In this document: positions 23,514 to 35,831 of the stretch, one piece after another
Layout: the number at the start of each line of letters is the position of its first letter
How positions within the stretch are numbered: the first letter of the stretch is position 1
DNA from: Monocercomonoides exilis
Taxonomy: Eukaryota > Preaxostyla > Oxymonadida > Polymastigidae
Length of the DNA: 64,000 nucleotides
Direction: 5' to 3'
NCBI GenBank assembly: GCA_001643675.2
Contig: LSRY02000052.1
Location: 248,001-312,000 of the forward strand
Notes under the pieces: generated by a model
The model's database searches: none
Told to the model about the DNA's origin: nothing
Seen by the model: the letters and a program-made list of their open reading frames with translations, nothing else
Position numbers and translations under genes: made by a program

Positions 23514-26500
23514 ATGAACATTGACTTTCATGACTCAACAGGAAGATATCCATGGGTTACTACCATTCCTGTTTTGAAAGAAGTTGGATATGGTTGTAGA
23601 CGTCAAGCAGTTGCACTTTTTACATTTGATTTTGATACGCGTGCCAAAGTTATATTTAATATCACATCCACTCAAACAATCTCTCAAACAAGAGACCTTC
23701 TTTTCGTTAATGCTGAAAAAAAAGGAATTTACCCGCCCCAATCTCGCTCTATGTACTTTTTTCGCTTTGTGTCTACACAGGAAGTTTTACCAAATACAGA
23801 CTTACCGGACTCACCAGCATCATCAACTTTAATGAGCTCATTTGAGCCAGTGAGAAAAGCATTGATTGTTGGGACTCCGATAAAGATTGAAGTTATTCAC
23901 GAATCGAGGGTGCTTGAAAATCACCTTTCATCAGCGATTAAAAGGACTCGTGGACAAACCGAGAATCAGAATTCTCCTGATCAAGAAAAACAAAAAACAA
24001 AAAGTGATGATGATGACATTTCAAAATCGTTGAAACCTTTAACTGCATCTCAATTTTTCTGTGGAATTGATCTTTTAAGGCTTGAGGGACAGTACACTCC
24101 AGAACGAGTGAAAGCACTTCAAGAGATGGAAGCTGATATCCTTAGTGTGGATCCTAAACTAAATGTTGGTCAAAGCCAAGAGATACAGCATTTTCGCGAA
24201 GCTATGGCCAGACTGAGGCACGATGAAGGAATGCCTGTTGCAAGGCTTTCTGAAGAATATCTTGAAAGAGGATTCAAATTTGACCTTCCAGAACAAAAAC
24301 GCATTTGTGAGCCAACTTGCCTTTCTGTTCTTCCGAGCGAGCTACCGATGACCTTCACAGTCCACATCCGTCTTTTAGATGGTGTTTCACTCAAACCGCT
24401 TCTGATATCCAAGCACCACACTGTACGAAAGACCATCGAGCAGCTTATGGTTCTGTGCACGGGCCCGTCGGGTGTGAGCACAATTGGCCTGCCGCTGGAG
24501 AAGCTGACGCTGAAGCTGATGGGCAAAGGGCACTACTACCTGCCGTACGAGCTCGTAAGTGCAAAGCCGGCGGTGCGGCAGATGCTGATGGCAGACCCTC
24601 CGCAGCGAGTGGAGCTGTCTCTGGTAGAGCTCTCTGCCGTGCTGGAACAGGATGCGCTGTCTGTCGTAGACCACGCGCTGCGTGCGCTAGACACGTTTGT
24701 CCCTCCGCAGGCCCCGCGTCTGCCGCACATTCCGTTCTCAACTGTTGCTGATGTGTGTGCCGAGTCGTCCACGCCATACATCTCATCGTGGTCGGCCAAT
24801 GTGAACTTCGCTGTGGAAGTTGTCGGCGTTGATGGGCTGAGCACTGCCTGGTCAGAGCGGCTCAGGGAGATCGCAGCTGGGGCACACCTCGATGCAGTCG
24901 ATGCAGGCATTTACGTGTCTGCGTCTGTGTCATTCGGTGGCAGGCGTCTCCATCCTGTCCCGATGCTCTCCCCTCTCATCGGCTGCTCTGAGAATCCCAA
25001 ATTCTCCGCTTCGTTGGGAGCGAACATTCCCATCAGCCAGATCCCGTCCCACGCGCGTCTGTGCTTCACGCTGTGGATCCAGCCACTCAGCCGGCGCAAC
25101 GCTGCAGACACAGCTCGGCTGGGCAAGCTGGCCATCCAATCATCGTCTGACAAGGCCATCGGATGGGTGCCGTGCCCTGTGTTCGACTTCCGGGGCTTTC
25201 TACAGAGCGGCCTGGTGAAGCTGCCGCTGTGGCCAGACAATGAGGCGAACGAGATCGGCACATGCAATGGCAACCTGGGCGATCCTTCAGCCCCGCGGCT
25301 GGTCGTGCGATTTCCAGCGTTTGCTGCGCCTGTGGTATTTCCGCAGGAGCTGAACGACGCTGAAGAGCTGAACGAGCTTCTCCTCACAAAGCGGCCGGCG
25401 TCGGCGGTGCAGTCGCCCTTCCGCGCGTCTGTGGCGTCGTCTACACAGAGGCCGATGTCTGTGATGCTTCCTGCGCTTTCACAGAGCTCCTCGTCTCCTC
25501 ATTTGCCTTCTGTCTCTGTCGCTCATCCGCCAGCACTCCGCCCAGCCTCCACTCGTCTGTTCTCCTCGCCGTTTATGAAGATGCAGCAGAAGAGCGATTC
25601 GAGCAGCTCACTGCAAAAACAAGGAACATTACCATCATCTACCCATTTGGCGTCTAATCAGACTGCAGGAGCTGATGGAGTGAAGCGTGTTCCATCATCA
25701 TCGTCACTTCAGATGGGTTCATTGGACAGCCCAAAGCCAGAAAAGACAGACGAAGCCGAGCGAAGAGGAAGCAAATCGAGCAGACAGGATGACTCGGACT
25801 CTGAAGACGATGTGACTGGCATTGTGTTGGAAGAAGAACTCACTGAGGCAGCACAAAAAGCTCACAGAGAACAGGAGACTGTGCTGAGAAAGGCATCAGA
25901 GGCAGCGATTGCGAAGTACCCCCAGTTCTGCCGGCCTTCTCCAGTCAATCCTCTAAAGATGCAAAATCCTCAACTGCAGTTCTGCAACCAGCCATTTCCC
26001 GTTGCCCTGCCACGTCCGCTGTCAATCACCCACCACATCCACACAGCTGCTGCCGACGCACTTGCAAAGAAGAAGCAGCGGCTGGAGCCAGCGGGGCAGG
26101 TGGACATCGATTTTTCTGTGCCTCTTTTCCCTCTCTATCGCCAGTCTTCTGCTTCTTCTGCCATTTCACCTTCGCTCTCCTCTGCCTCTGTTGTCTCCTC
26201 CTCCATTTCAGACTCACCTCCGACCTCTGCTTTTGCCTCAGCTTCAGCCTCATCTTCTTCCACTTCTACTCTTCCACCGCTCTCTGCTGCTGTATCCTCA
26301 GCGGGCATTCCTCTCAATGCCCCCACATCTTATTGTGCTGCCATCGACCCTCGTCTCGTTGCTTCTGTTCCACTCCCATCCACATCTGAATGGAAGACGA
26401 TTGTCGACATCCTTCACAGAGACCTTCTCCTTCCAATAGACAAAGCAGAGGCCACTCTTTTGCTCAGGCACAGATATGCCCTTGTGGGTATCCCTGCTGC

Positions 26501-28087
26501 ACTGCCGAAGTATCTGCGGTGTTTGTGGTGGCAGAACCGCTCGCAAGTGATTGAGGCGCACTATCTGCTAAGACGGTGGGCTCCGATGAACCCAGCCGAT
26601 GCGCTGGAGCTGCTGGACGCAAAGTTTGCGGATCCGATGGTGAGGGCAAAAGCAGTGGAGTGGATTGATGCGATGAGCGATGAAGACCTGGAGCCGTTCT
26701 TGTTGCAGCTGGTGCAGGTGCTGAAGAACGAGCCCTTCCATGACTCAGCCCTGGCAAGGCTGCTGGTGAAGAGGGCGTGGAATGCACCAAACAGCCTGGG
26801 CCATGCGCTTGTGTGGCATCTGAAGGCAGAGCTGCACAATGCATACATCAGAGAGAGGTACGGGCTGATGGTTGGGGAGTATCTGAAAGGGTGTGGGAAG
26901 CACAGGGATCTTGTGGTTGGTGAAGCGACGCTGCTGACGCAGTTGGTGGGGCTGGCGCAGCGGATGCAGAAGGTGAAGCGGAACAGAGACGAAGAGAAAG
27001 CAGCGCTGCAGAAGGAGCTGGAGGAGATGCCGAAGGGGCAGCGGTGGATACTGCCGCTGGCGCCGGACTTTGAGGTCGGGTCGTTTGTAAAGGAGAAGTG
27101 CAGAGTGATGGACTCGAAGAAGAAGCCGCTGTGGCTGACGTTTGCGAACTGGGAGCGGAACCAGGGCAATTTGATGGTGCTGTTCAAAGTAGGGGACGAT
27201 ATCAGACAAGACCAGCTGACGCTGCAGGTGTTCCGAGTGATGGACATGCTGTGGAAGAGAGAAGGGCTCGACTTGTGCCTGTCGATCTATGGTGCACAGA
27301 CGACTGGGGATAACGAAGGGTTTATAGAGGCTGTGCGGGAGTCAGAGACGATAGCGCACATCACGAAGGATGCGGGAGGGGCGAACAAGGCGTGGTCGAA
27401 GGACTACATGGTGGACTGGCTGCTTGCGCAGTGCGGAGGGGACTCAGCGTTGTTTGAGAAGGCGCGGGTGAACTTTGCGTATTCGTGTGCAGGGTATTGT
27501 GTGGCGACGCATGTGCTGGGGATAGGAGACAGACACAACGACAACCTCATGTGCCGTACAGATGGAAGGATGTTCCACATTGACTTTGGGCATTTCCTGG
27601 GCAACTTTAAGAAGAAGTTCGGGATTCAGAGAGAGAAAGCGCCATTTGTGTTCACACCAGCATTCGCTTTCGTGCTGGGCGACCCAGGAAGCCCCACGTA
27701 CCATCTCTTCCAGGACTTGTGTGTAAGGGCTTTTAACATTCTGAGGAAGAACTCGAATCTGCTGATGAACTTGTTTATGCTGGTTTGGAAATTGATTTAT
27801 AGTATTTTTTTTTTATTTTGATTAATAAAATATTTATTCTTTCACAATTGTGATGTTCAATATGTCTTGTTGAAATTATTTTTAAACTAATGTATTTGTT
27901 TTATTAGATGCTTTCAACTGGTATTCCGGAGCTGACTAAAGACAGCGATATCTTGTGGATAGAGAAAAAACTTGTGCTTAACAAAACTGAAGACGAAGCT
28001 GCGATACACATGAAAAAATTGATAGAGAAAGCCAGAACATGCAAATGGACTCAGCTTAATGAATGGATACATATTAAAGCACATTGA
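23514..28087 (+). CDS. Class I phosphoinositide 3-kinase catalytic subunit (p110-like)
   Basis: Exons 23514-27782 and 27908-28087 give 1482 residues. In order: an N-terminal region with MYFFRFVSTQEVLP; a Ras-binding-like domain (about residues 279-375); a C2 domain (425-609); a Ser-rich low-complexity insertion (622-957); a helical PIK domain (957-1162, with DPMVRAKAVEWIDAM and EPFLLQLVQVLKNE); and a kinase domain (1180-1482). Kinase landmarks are all present: PLWLTF, GDDIRQDQLTLQ, SCAGYCVATHVLGIGDRHND (catalytic loop), FHIDFGHFLG (DFG motif) and KKKFGIQREKAPFV (activation loop with basic residues). It phosphorylates phosphoinositides at the 3-position; the basic activation loop favours PtdIns(4,5)P2. 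The start at 23514 is the first ATG in frame. The core is visibly more GC-rich than its flanks. Confidence 0.95.
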
Positions 28088-28439
28088 ACAATATTCAACA
28101 ATCAAAGTGTTGAATTTTCTCTCATTTTTCATTTTAAATTATTGTTTTGATGTGAATTATTTATTCAAGAATTCTGATTTTTTTTGTTAATTTTTTGATA
28201 ATTTTATTTTTAATGAAATGTATTGTTTAATGATCTTGATTTAACAGTGTGCGTCCTTTTTCACAATAAAGCCTGCTTTTATTTTTATGTTGTCTTTGCT
28301 GCCATTTTGATGAAAGTCTAAATAAAGCGATTTTTGTTTGAACTTCCAACAAAACATGATGTGGTGATGTGGTTTGTTCAGCAGAATGAAATGGGGAAAA
28401 GATTAAAAGTTGGAAAAAAAGTGAGAGAGAGAGAATAAT

Positions 28440-29221
28440 TTAAAGATGAATTCCATATTCTTCCAGTTTGCTCTTGTCAGGGAGAAGCTCTTCTGACCAT
28501 TCTCCTCCTGTTCTAACTTTTTCTGTGAGTTTTTCCAATGTTGACTATGATGGAACAGAATATTAAAAAGTATATAAATTGTAAAGTATCTAAAAATGAA
28601 ACAATTACCTGTAACATGTCTTTGAATTGTTCTGTCATATCATCTATTTTCGATTGAATTTGTTGAATTTGTTTATCTTTTTCTGCTATGATTACATCTT
28701 TTTCAGCAGATGTCTTTTCAAATGACATTTGAAGAAAAACTGAAATTATGAAATCATAAAAAATACAAGGATAGTCATGAAATTTAAAAACAAAATTTAA
28801 GAAAAAAATACCCATTTCATCCTGCAATTGCTGTATTTTTTGCTCAAGCTCATTGTTTTTTGCAATTAAAAATTCTTGCATATCCTTGTATTGTCTAGTC
28901 ATGTCTGCAACAATGTCGCTTCTGTCGCCCTTTTCAGAATCAATTAAATCACTAAATTCTCCAACTCTACTTTCAACTTCACTTTTTGCTCTCACAGCTT
29001 GACGTGTTTGTTCTTTTCGTACGACTTTTTTCCAAAAGAAAATTTTGAGAGCGTTTTATATAATGAAAGAAATTTCAATTTAATAACAAACAAAGTTCTC
29101 TTTCAAGTGCTTCAATTCTCACAGTATTTCTAACTGTTTCTTCTTTAAGACGCTCTTTCTCTTCATCGTTATCTCCTGCTCCTGGTTTCTTTGGTCCTTT
29201 CTTTGCTTTTGGCTTGGACAT
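28440..29221 (-). CDS. DRC12: Dynein regulatory complex subunit 12 (CCDC153-like)
   Basis: Exons 29221-29092, 29024-28812, 28739-28609 and 28544-28440 are in phase and encode 192 residues. The Lys/Pro-rich start MSKPKAKKGPKKPGAGD and following EALERELF correspond to the head of CCDC153. ADMTRQYKDMQEFLIAKNNE and KIDDMTEQFKDMLQSTLEKL match the two most conserved coil blocks (MSRQCHALQEDMQTR and MEAKYEEILHDSLDRL), and the chain ends SKLEEYGIHL. The subunit belongs to the nexin-dynein regulatory complex of motile 9+2 axonemes. Its presence implies the organism has, or recently had, flagella. Converges on the PI3-kinase gene. Confidence 0.82.
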
Positions 29222-29394
29222 AAACTGCCAGATGTTAATTACAGGAACTGTTTGATCATTATTTGATCAAGCTTTATTTTAAAATTTCTTTTAACGCTGT
29301 TTAAATTTATAAAAGAAATTGTTTTCGATTTAAAAATTGAAGTCACATTATTATCTGTCTTTGCTGGGGAAGAATTTAATAATTTGTATTTAAA

Positions 29395-32300
29395 ATGAGC
29401 TTTGAAACTTCTGATGAAAAAGCTCGAAATACGTCTGAATTTGCCGTTAATCATTCATCTTTTGGAGAAATACAGGTTAGCATATGAATTTTCAAGATAT
29501 GATTAAAGAGAAATTATATTTTTCAATCTTGATATTTTAGAATTCTCTGAATAACGATTTCGCTCATTCTGATGTTCCAAATAACTTTCAAAATGAAACG
29601 TCCGCATATAACGACGAATCTTATTTTGAAGGATGCGACCAAGAAGAACAAAGCGACCAATTATTTGACGATGATTTGGACATTCAAATGAATGAACCGA
29701 ACATTGACGAAGAAAAGGAAAGTAATTTTCGACGTTTTCAGAAAAAATCTCCATCTTTATTTTCTTCTTCGATAAATAATAATATCTCTCAAACGCAAGA
29801 AATTTGCAATCAACAATTTTCTCCTGATAAATACAATTTTGATGAAACGCCCACTGGTTTGGTGAATATAATTGACTATTGGTTCCACCCAGAGAAATAT
29901 GGTGATTCACGCATTTCCACGATACAAGTTAAAGACAAGGTTAGCGGTAAAATACAAGCTTCAGCTAAGTATAGATTAAGATCTCATTTAGATGGAAAGG
30001 AAAATAAAAAAGAGAGTTTACCTTCTTCAAACAAAGAGAATTCTGAAACAAATTCGAGCAACTCACATAACCTTAGCAGCTTAATTCCAAAAGAAACGTT
30101 CGATCCGCTGCCTTTCTTTTCCAGTCACGAGAGCCGCTTCTCATCACCTTTTGTCTGGGATCCGAGGAGAAATGATGTCAGAATAAATGAGCATATTTCA
30201 GTTCTGAGTCACAAAGCACAGGAGGAAAAAGACAGCGAAAAGGAAGAAAAGGCAATTAAAAAGAAAACAACTAAAGTGCAAGCATCAAATTACAAAGAGC
30301 ATCCATTTCTTCCGCCTCATCTTGTCAAGCAAGTGTCGCATTCAGCTCCTGTTTTGGACGAATTACGAAGGATTTTCTCGAAGATATATTCATTCACGTC
30401 CATCCCAAATGACACAGAAGCGGCTTCTGAAGGGAAAACTGAATCATCCTCAAAGTCTGCCTCTCCGGTGCTGTCGAGGTCTCTATCTTCCACATCTCCT
30501 TCTAACACTTCTCTTCCTTTACCTCTGCAAAAGCCTGCAGAATCAGATAATTCAACTGTGCAATCCTCAAATAGCATGTCTCGCTCCAACTCTTTCTCAC
30601 TGCCTGTCACAAAGCCACAGCCGTCTCCGCCGATTCCTTCAGCGGGCAAAGTTCGAACACAGACGCCTTCTACTCCGCAATCTTCTTTATTTTCTGCTAA
30701 ATTGTTTAAATCTCTGCTCCGCCCGATTTCTTCTTCTTCAAATAAGCAGCCAGCTCCAGCGCCTTTGCAAACACCAGTGAAACAAAACGCGATCTCTTCC
30801 TCATCCTCGTCTTCTTCTTCTTCTCAGTCGTCTTCCTCTTCAAAATCTCGCCCACTCGTTTCGTCTGCTGAGCTTCTCCTCCATCAATATGCCTCCACAG
30901 TAAAGTTTCAGTCAGCCTCTCATCCATTCAAAGGCAGCACACAATCAGTACACATCACCAAGGAAGATGCAGAAGCAGAGCAAAGACGGAAAGAAGCAGA
31001 GGAAGAAGAGCAAAAAAGAGTGTTTCTGATGACAAAAGAGCTGGAACGGAACAAGAAGCGTGCGCTGAAGCAAGTGATGGCGTTGAATCTGCCGTGTGAG
31101 TCAGTTCGATTTAAGATGACATTTGAGCGTTTGGAGGACTTGAAGAGTGCATTTGATGCATTCAACAAGGAAAGGATGAGGATGAGAGCGAATAGCAAGG
31201 AAGAGAAGGAAACGGAAGAGGAAGAAGGGGAAGAAGAAGAAGAAAGTGAAGAGATGGAGGAGAATGAAGAGTTTGAAGAAGAAGAGGAGGAAGATGATGA
31301 TAATGATTATGAAAGTGTTGATGAGAATGAAAGCGAAGAAGAAGAAGAAGAGGAATTTAACTTTGAGAAGTCAGAGTCAGATGAGAAAGAGGAGGAAGAT
31401 GATGAGGATAATGAAATAGATGAATTCAAAGAGGAGGAAGAAGAGGAAGAAGAGGAGGAAGAGGAGGAAGATGATGAAGAATACGAAGAATATGAGGAGT
31501 ATGAGGAGTATGAGGAGGAAGAAGAAGAATTGAAGAAAAAGGAAGATGAGAATAAATTGAAGCTGGAAGAAGAAGAGGAAAAGAGGAAGAAAGAGGAAGA
31601 AGAAAGAATCAAAAAGGAAGAAGAAGAGAGGAAGAGAAGAGAGGAAGAGGAAATGAAGAAGAGGGAAGAAGAGGAAAGAAAGAGAAAGGAGGAAGAGGAG
31701 AGGGAAAGGAAAGAGGAGGAAGAAAGAAAGAAAAAAGAAGAAGAACGATTAAGAAAAGAAGAGGAAGAGAGGAAGAGGAAAGAAGAGGAAGAAAAGAGGA
31801 GAAAAGAGGAGGAGGAGAGAATTAAAAGAGAAGAAGAAGAGAGAAGGAAGAAAAAAGAAGAAGAGATGAAGAAATTGCAAATGAATTTGAGAGAAAAAGA
31901 AAAAGAAATTGAAGAAATGAAGAAGAAAGAGAAAGAAAAGAGAGAAGAAGAGGAAAGAAAAGAGAAAGAGAAAGAGAAAGAAAGAAAAGAGATGATGAAG
32001 ATGATGAATGAGAAAGAAAGAGAAAAGAAAGAGAAAGAAGATGAATTGAAAAAATTGGAGAAAGAATTAAAGAAAGAGAAGGAAGAGAAAGAGAAGAAGA
32101 TGAAAGAAATGAAAGAGAAAGAAGAAGAAATAAAAGAAATGAAGAGAAAAATGAGAGAGAAAGAAGAAGAGAAAGAAAGAATAATGAAGAGTATGAAGGA
32201 AGAAGAAGAAAGAATAAGAAGAGAAGTTGAAGCAAAACTTCGAAAAGAATTTGAAGAAAGATTGAAAAAAGAAGAGGAAGAGAAGAGGAAGAAAGAAGAG

Positions 32301-34115
32301 GAAGAGCACATCAGAAGAGAAGAAGAAGAGAGAAAGAGAAAAGAAGAAGAAGAAGAAAAGATTAAAAGAATAAAGGAAGAGAGAAAGAGGAAGGAAGAAG
32401 AAGAGCGAAAGAAGAGAGAAGAAGAGGAAATGTTGAAAAGGGAAAGGGAAGAACGAATTATAAAAGAAGAGGAGGAAAGAAAAAGAAGAGAAGAGGAGAG
32501 GAAGAAGAGAGAATTGGAAGAGAGAATCAAAAAGGAGAAAGAAGAAAGATTGAGACGAGAAGAAGAAGAAAGAATTAGAAAAGAAGAGGAAAGGAAACGA
32601 ATGGAGGAAGAAGAGAGGAAAAAGAAAGAAAAAGAAGAACGAATGAGAAAAGCAGAGGAAGAAAGGAAAAAGAAAGTGGAGGAGGAGCGCTTAAGGAAAG
32701 AAGAGGCAGAAAAGAAAAGGAAGGAAGAAGAAGAACGATTGAGAAAAGAAGAGGTTGAGCGAATTTGGAAAGAGAAAGAAGAGAGAAAGAGAAAAGAGGA
32801 AGAAGAAAGAAAATGCAAAGAAGAGGAAGAAAGATTAAGAAGGAAGGAAGAGGAGGAAAGGAAAAAGAAAGAAGAAGAAGAAGAAAGATTGAAAAGAGAA
32901 GAAGAAGAGGAAGAGGAAGAAAATTGGTTGGAAGAAGAAGAAGAAAGTCTGGAAATATCAGATGTGATGAAAGAGGAAAAAGAGGACGGAAAGTTAACAG
33001 TAGATGAGTCCGTAGAGAAGAAGAATGAAATAGAAACAACAGAATTGAGTGATGATGATTTCTTTGATGAATCCGATGAAGAAGAAATAAATGAAAACCG
33101 AGAAGAAGCAGAAGCAGTGGCAAATGCAGTGAATGAAGAAGCAGTGGCAGAAGAGGAAGAAAAAGAAAAAGAAGAAGAAGGGAAAGGTTTTAAAGAAGCA
33201 GAAGAGATGAAAGCAGAAGGAAACAAAGAAGAAGAAGTGATGAAAGAAGAAAAAGAGATGGAAGAACTAAGTGATGATGACTTTTTCGATGATACAGACG
33301 AAGAAGAAATGGCAGAGAACAAAGGAGAGAATGAGATTGCAGAGAAGAATGATGACTTTGAACTTATTGAGAAAGAAGAAGGTTATCAAAAAGAAGAAAA
33401 AGAGCTTTTCGAAACAATGGAAGGAACAATGGAAAGAAATTCGGTAGAATTGAAAGAAGAAGCACACGAAGTGGAGGAAGGGAGATCAAATGCAGAAGAA
33501 TCGGAGAACAAAAAAGAGAATGAAATTGAAAGAGCTGCAGAACATCCTATTGAAGATGAAGGTGCACAAAGTAGAGAAGCAGATATTTCTGTTTATCAAA
33601 TGCTTTCTATGCAAGCAAAAGATGCTCAGCAATCTGATGAAAGCATAAGTGAGTCAAATCCTCAGAGCATAGAATTTAATGAGCAAGTTAATTCTGCATT
33701 CCAACAACAAAAGCAACAACAACAACAACAAGTAGAACTTCAGCCAAAGAACATCATTCCTCCAGTGAAAAAAGAGGAGCTTGCATCTGACAGTGACGGT
33801 GACAATGACAATGACAGTGATAGTGACTCGTCTTTGTTTGAAGGATTGTCAAGCGATGAAAGTGTGGGTGAGAAAGCAGATAATGACAAAGATCCATTTG
33901 ATGATGAGGCGGAGAAAAAGGAAGAAGAAAAGAGAAAAGAGATTAAAAATATTGTAAGGATGATGAAAGAATTAGAAAAAATAAAACAACAAAAAGAAGA
34001 AGAAGTTGAACTTGAAGATTACAAGGCAGATGAATTGGATGAAAGCAGCGATGACCCATTTGATGATGATTATAAGCCAAGAAATTCAAGAAGATCCACA
34101 TTCGGTTGGTTGTGA
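29395..34115 (+). CDS. Giant Glu/Lys/Arg-rich coiled-coil protein, function unknown
   Basis: Exons 29395-29475 and 29541-34115 encode 1551 residues. The N-terminal third is ordinary to Ser-rich (with PTGLVNIIDYWFHPEKYGD as the most structured-looking segment). Roughly nt 31190-32950 encodes an almost uninterrupted E/K/R repeat of the EEEERKRKEEEE type, like trichohyalin or caldesmon, able to form a single long alpha-helix. The C-terminal part carries two copies of ELSDDDFFD followed by an acid patch, a Gln run, and two DPFDD motifs (DKDPFDDEA and SDDPFDDDY) before the end RRSTFGWL. I do not recognise the family. Acidic FFD and DPF peptides could be docking motifs, but that is inference. Starts 173 bp from the divergent DRC12 gene. 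Confidence 0.85.
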
Positions 34116-34364
34116 AAGGAGGGGTAAAAAAAAGAAAAGAAATTATAAAGAAGAAGACGGAAACAAATACCAAATGAAGAACTTGTTAAAAGGAATGTAC
34201 GAGAAGAAAGAATGCATTTATTCAGTGGAGGAATCGTGAAGTGATAGCAACAAATAAAAACGTAAAAAAGATAAACACAAAATCTAACATAAGAGAAATG
34301 CAATGCAAAAATAAAAATTTAAAAATTAATGTTTTTGATGATAATTGAATTCGAAAGAAGCAAT

Positions 34365-35777
34365 TTACGGAAGAAGTGTGAAAAGCGGTTCTTTGCTTTT
34401 TTCCTGAACGTTCTTCACCAGCTTCAGCGATGCCTGGGATGTGATTCGCTCGCAAAAGTCCTTTTGGACAAAGAAGCCATATGTTCTGAATGGAAAGAGA
34501 AGGATGATAGAAAGATAAATAAAGGATTGAAATTTTAAAAAGAAAAAGAAATCGTTTATAAGAAAGTCAAAATAACAATAGCAATAAATAATGAAGACAT
34601 TAAGGAATGAACGAAGAAAAAGGAGAAACAGAAGCAAACGAAATGGGTTGTGGTGCTTTTTCTTTATCAGACTCAGTCAAATCAGAGTGGATTATAATCT
34701 GCGAAGAAGAAGATCCTGATTGTTCCTCGTCGCTCTCTTCATCTGCAGGAAATGTGAGATTCAGCGGTTGTTTTGAAACGAGAAACGGGACGATATCAAA
34801 GGAAATGCTTCCAAAGGACATGTCAGTTTGAGCTGCAATGAATGGCATGATTTTTGTGGACATTATGAAAACCATCATTGCTTCCAATGATGTTGACAGT
34901 TGAATGCATGGAAATCTAATTAAAATGAGGATATAAATGAAACAATATTAGTTCCATAAAAAACGCAAGAAAGAAGTCAAACTCTAACAGAACTTCATCT
35001 GGAATTGAGTACTGTGAGCTCTCAGGCAGCCACACAACAAGTCGTGATGAATCTTCGCAAAATCCAATTAAATTCTAAAGCAATCACAATATGAAATGTG
35101 TAATTTTAGAAATCGTTGAAAGCAGCTAAGAAATAGAAATCGCAAACAGCAATTGCATCTTTTGATACTCCTTTTTCGCCTCTATCTTTCAAAACAACTG
35201 TGCAAGCAGCCTTTCTTGCCTTATGCATATCAACAAGCCTAAACAAAGGAAAGTTGAAAGCAACATTTCCTTCTATTACAATAAAGTCAGTCTTAATCAG
35301 ATGAATTTCAATTTAGAAAAAAGAAGCCTAGAGCAGAAAAAATTCAAACAGTTAATAAGGGAGCAATGCTCTGAAGCATGGAAGCTGATTTCTGTGAAAC
35401 ATCATGCGAAACTGAACTAAATCTTATTTTTGTCAACTTGAAAAATTCTTTAGCATTTTCTTGTGCTACTTTGACACATTTTTGAACATCTTCGTCTCCT
35501 TCTTCATATACAATTATAAAATCTTATTTTTTAAAAAGAATGTGCAAGAAATTTTGCCGTCAATACGACTATATGAATGTTGAAAATTGTCTTTGTTTTA
35601 CAAACCTGAAAAGCCAGATTTTACTCCATTCACAATTTGGTGGATGAGAAGTGGCTGTCCTTTTATTTCAATGAGAGAAGGAAGTATTTGTATATCTGTG
35701 TCACGCCCTAAACCACTTTTTGTTGCTAAAATGACAACAAGGAATTCTTGGGGAGGTGTTGATCTTTTTTCTTCCAT
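34365..35777 (-). CDS. EIF2B3: eIF2B gamma-like nucleotidyltransferase-fold protein, lacking the beta-helix
   Basis: Exons 35777-35606, 35522-35350, 35291-35148, 35074-34983, 34915-34673 and 34485-34365 join in phase to 314 residues. LPSLIEIKGQPLLIHQIVNG fits the substrate-fold strand of eIF2B gamma ([20 protein letters not shown]). TDFIVIEGNVAFNF matches TDVLVLSCDLITDV. NLIGFCEDSSRLVVW matches DFIGVDSTGKRLLF, and DIVPFLVSKQ matches ELIPYLVRKQ. The final exon (TYGFFVQKDFCERITSQASL) matches [23 protein letters not shown]. The usual left-handed beta-helix (about 120 residues) is absent: TAA follows directly. eIF2B exchanges GDP for GTP on eIF2; gamma is a catalytic-subcomplex subunit. The protein is divergent, so confidence in the exact subunit is moderate. 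Confidence 0.72.
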
Positions 35778-35831
35778 AAAATTTTCTGTAATGGCATCAT
35801 TTAATCGAAAAAAGGGACTATTAATTTTTCA
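35778..35831. promoter_or_regulatory. 54-bp divergent intergenic region (eIF2B gamma / ACSL)
   Basis: The start codons of the minus-strand eIF2B-gamma-like gene (35777) and the plus-strand acyl-CoA synthetase (35832) face away from each other across 54 bp. Any core promoter for both must lie in this gap or overlap coding sequence. No TATA-like or initiator element stands out from the AT-rich background. Confidence 0.6.

Noticed and set aside
24170-27247. Several minus-strand frames of 95-228 codons
   Set aside because: Antisense to the GC-rich PI3-kinase exon. Composition explains them and none shows a domain.
31307-33322. 671-codon Ser/Phe-rich frame on the minus strand
   Set aside because: It is exactly antisense to the E/K/R repeat of the plus-strand gene. 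The lack of stops follows from the polypurine composition.
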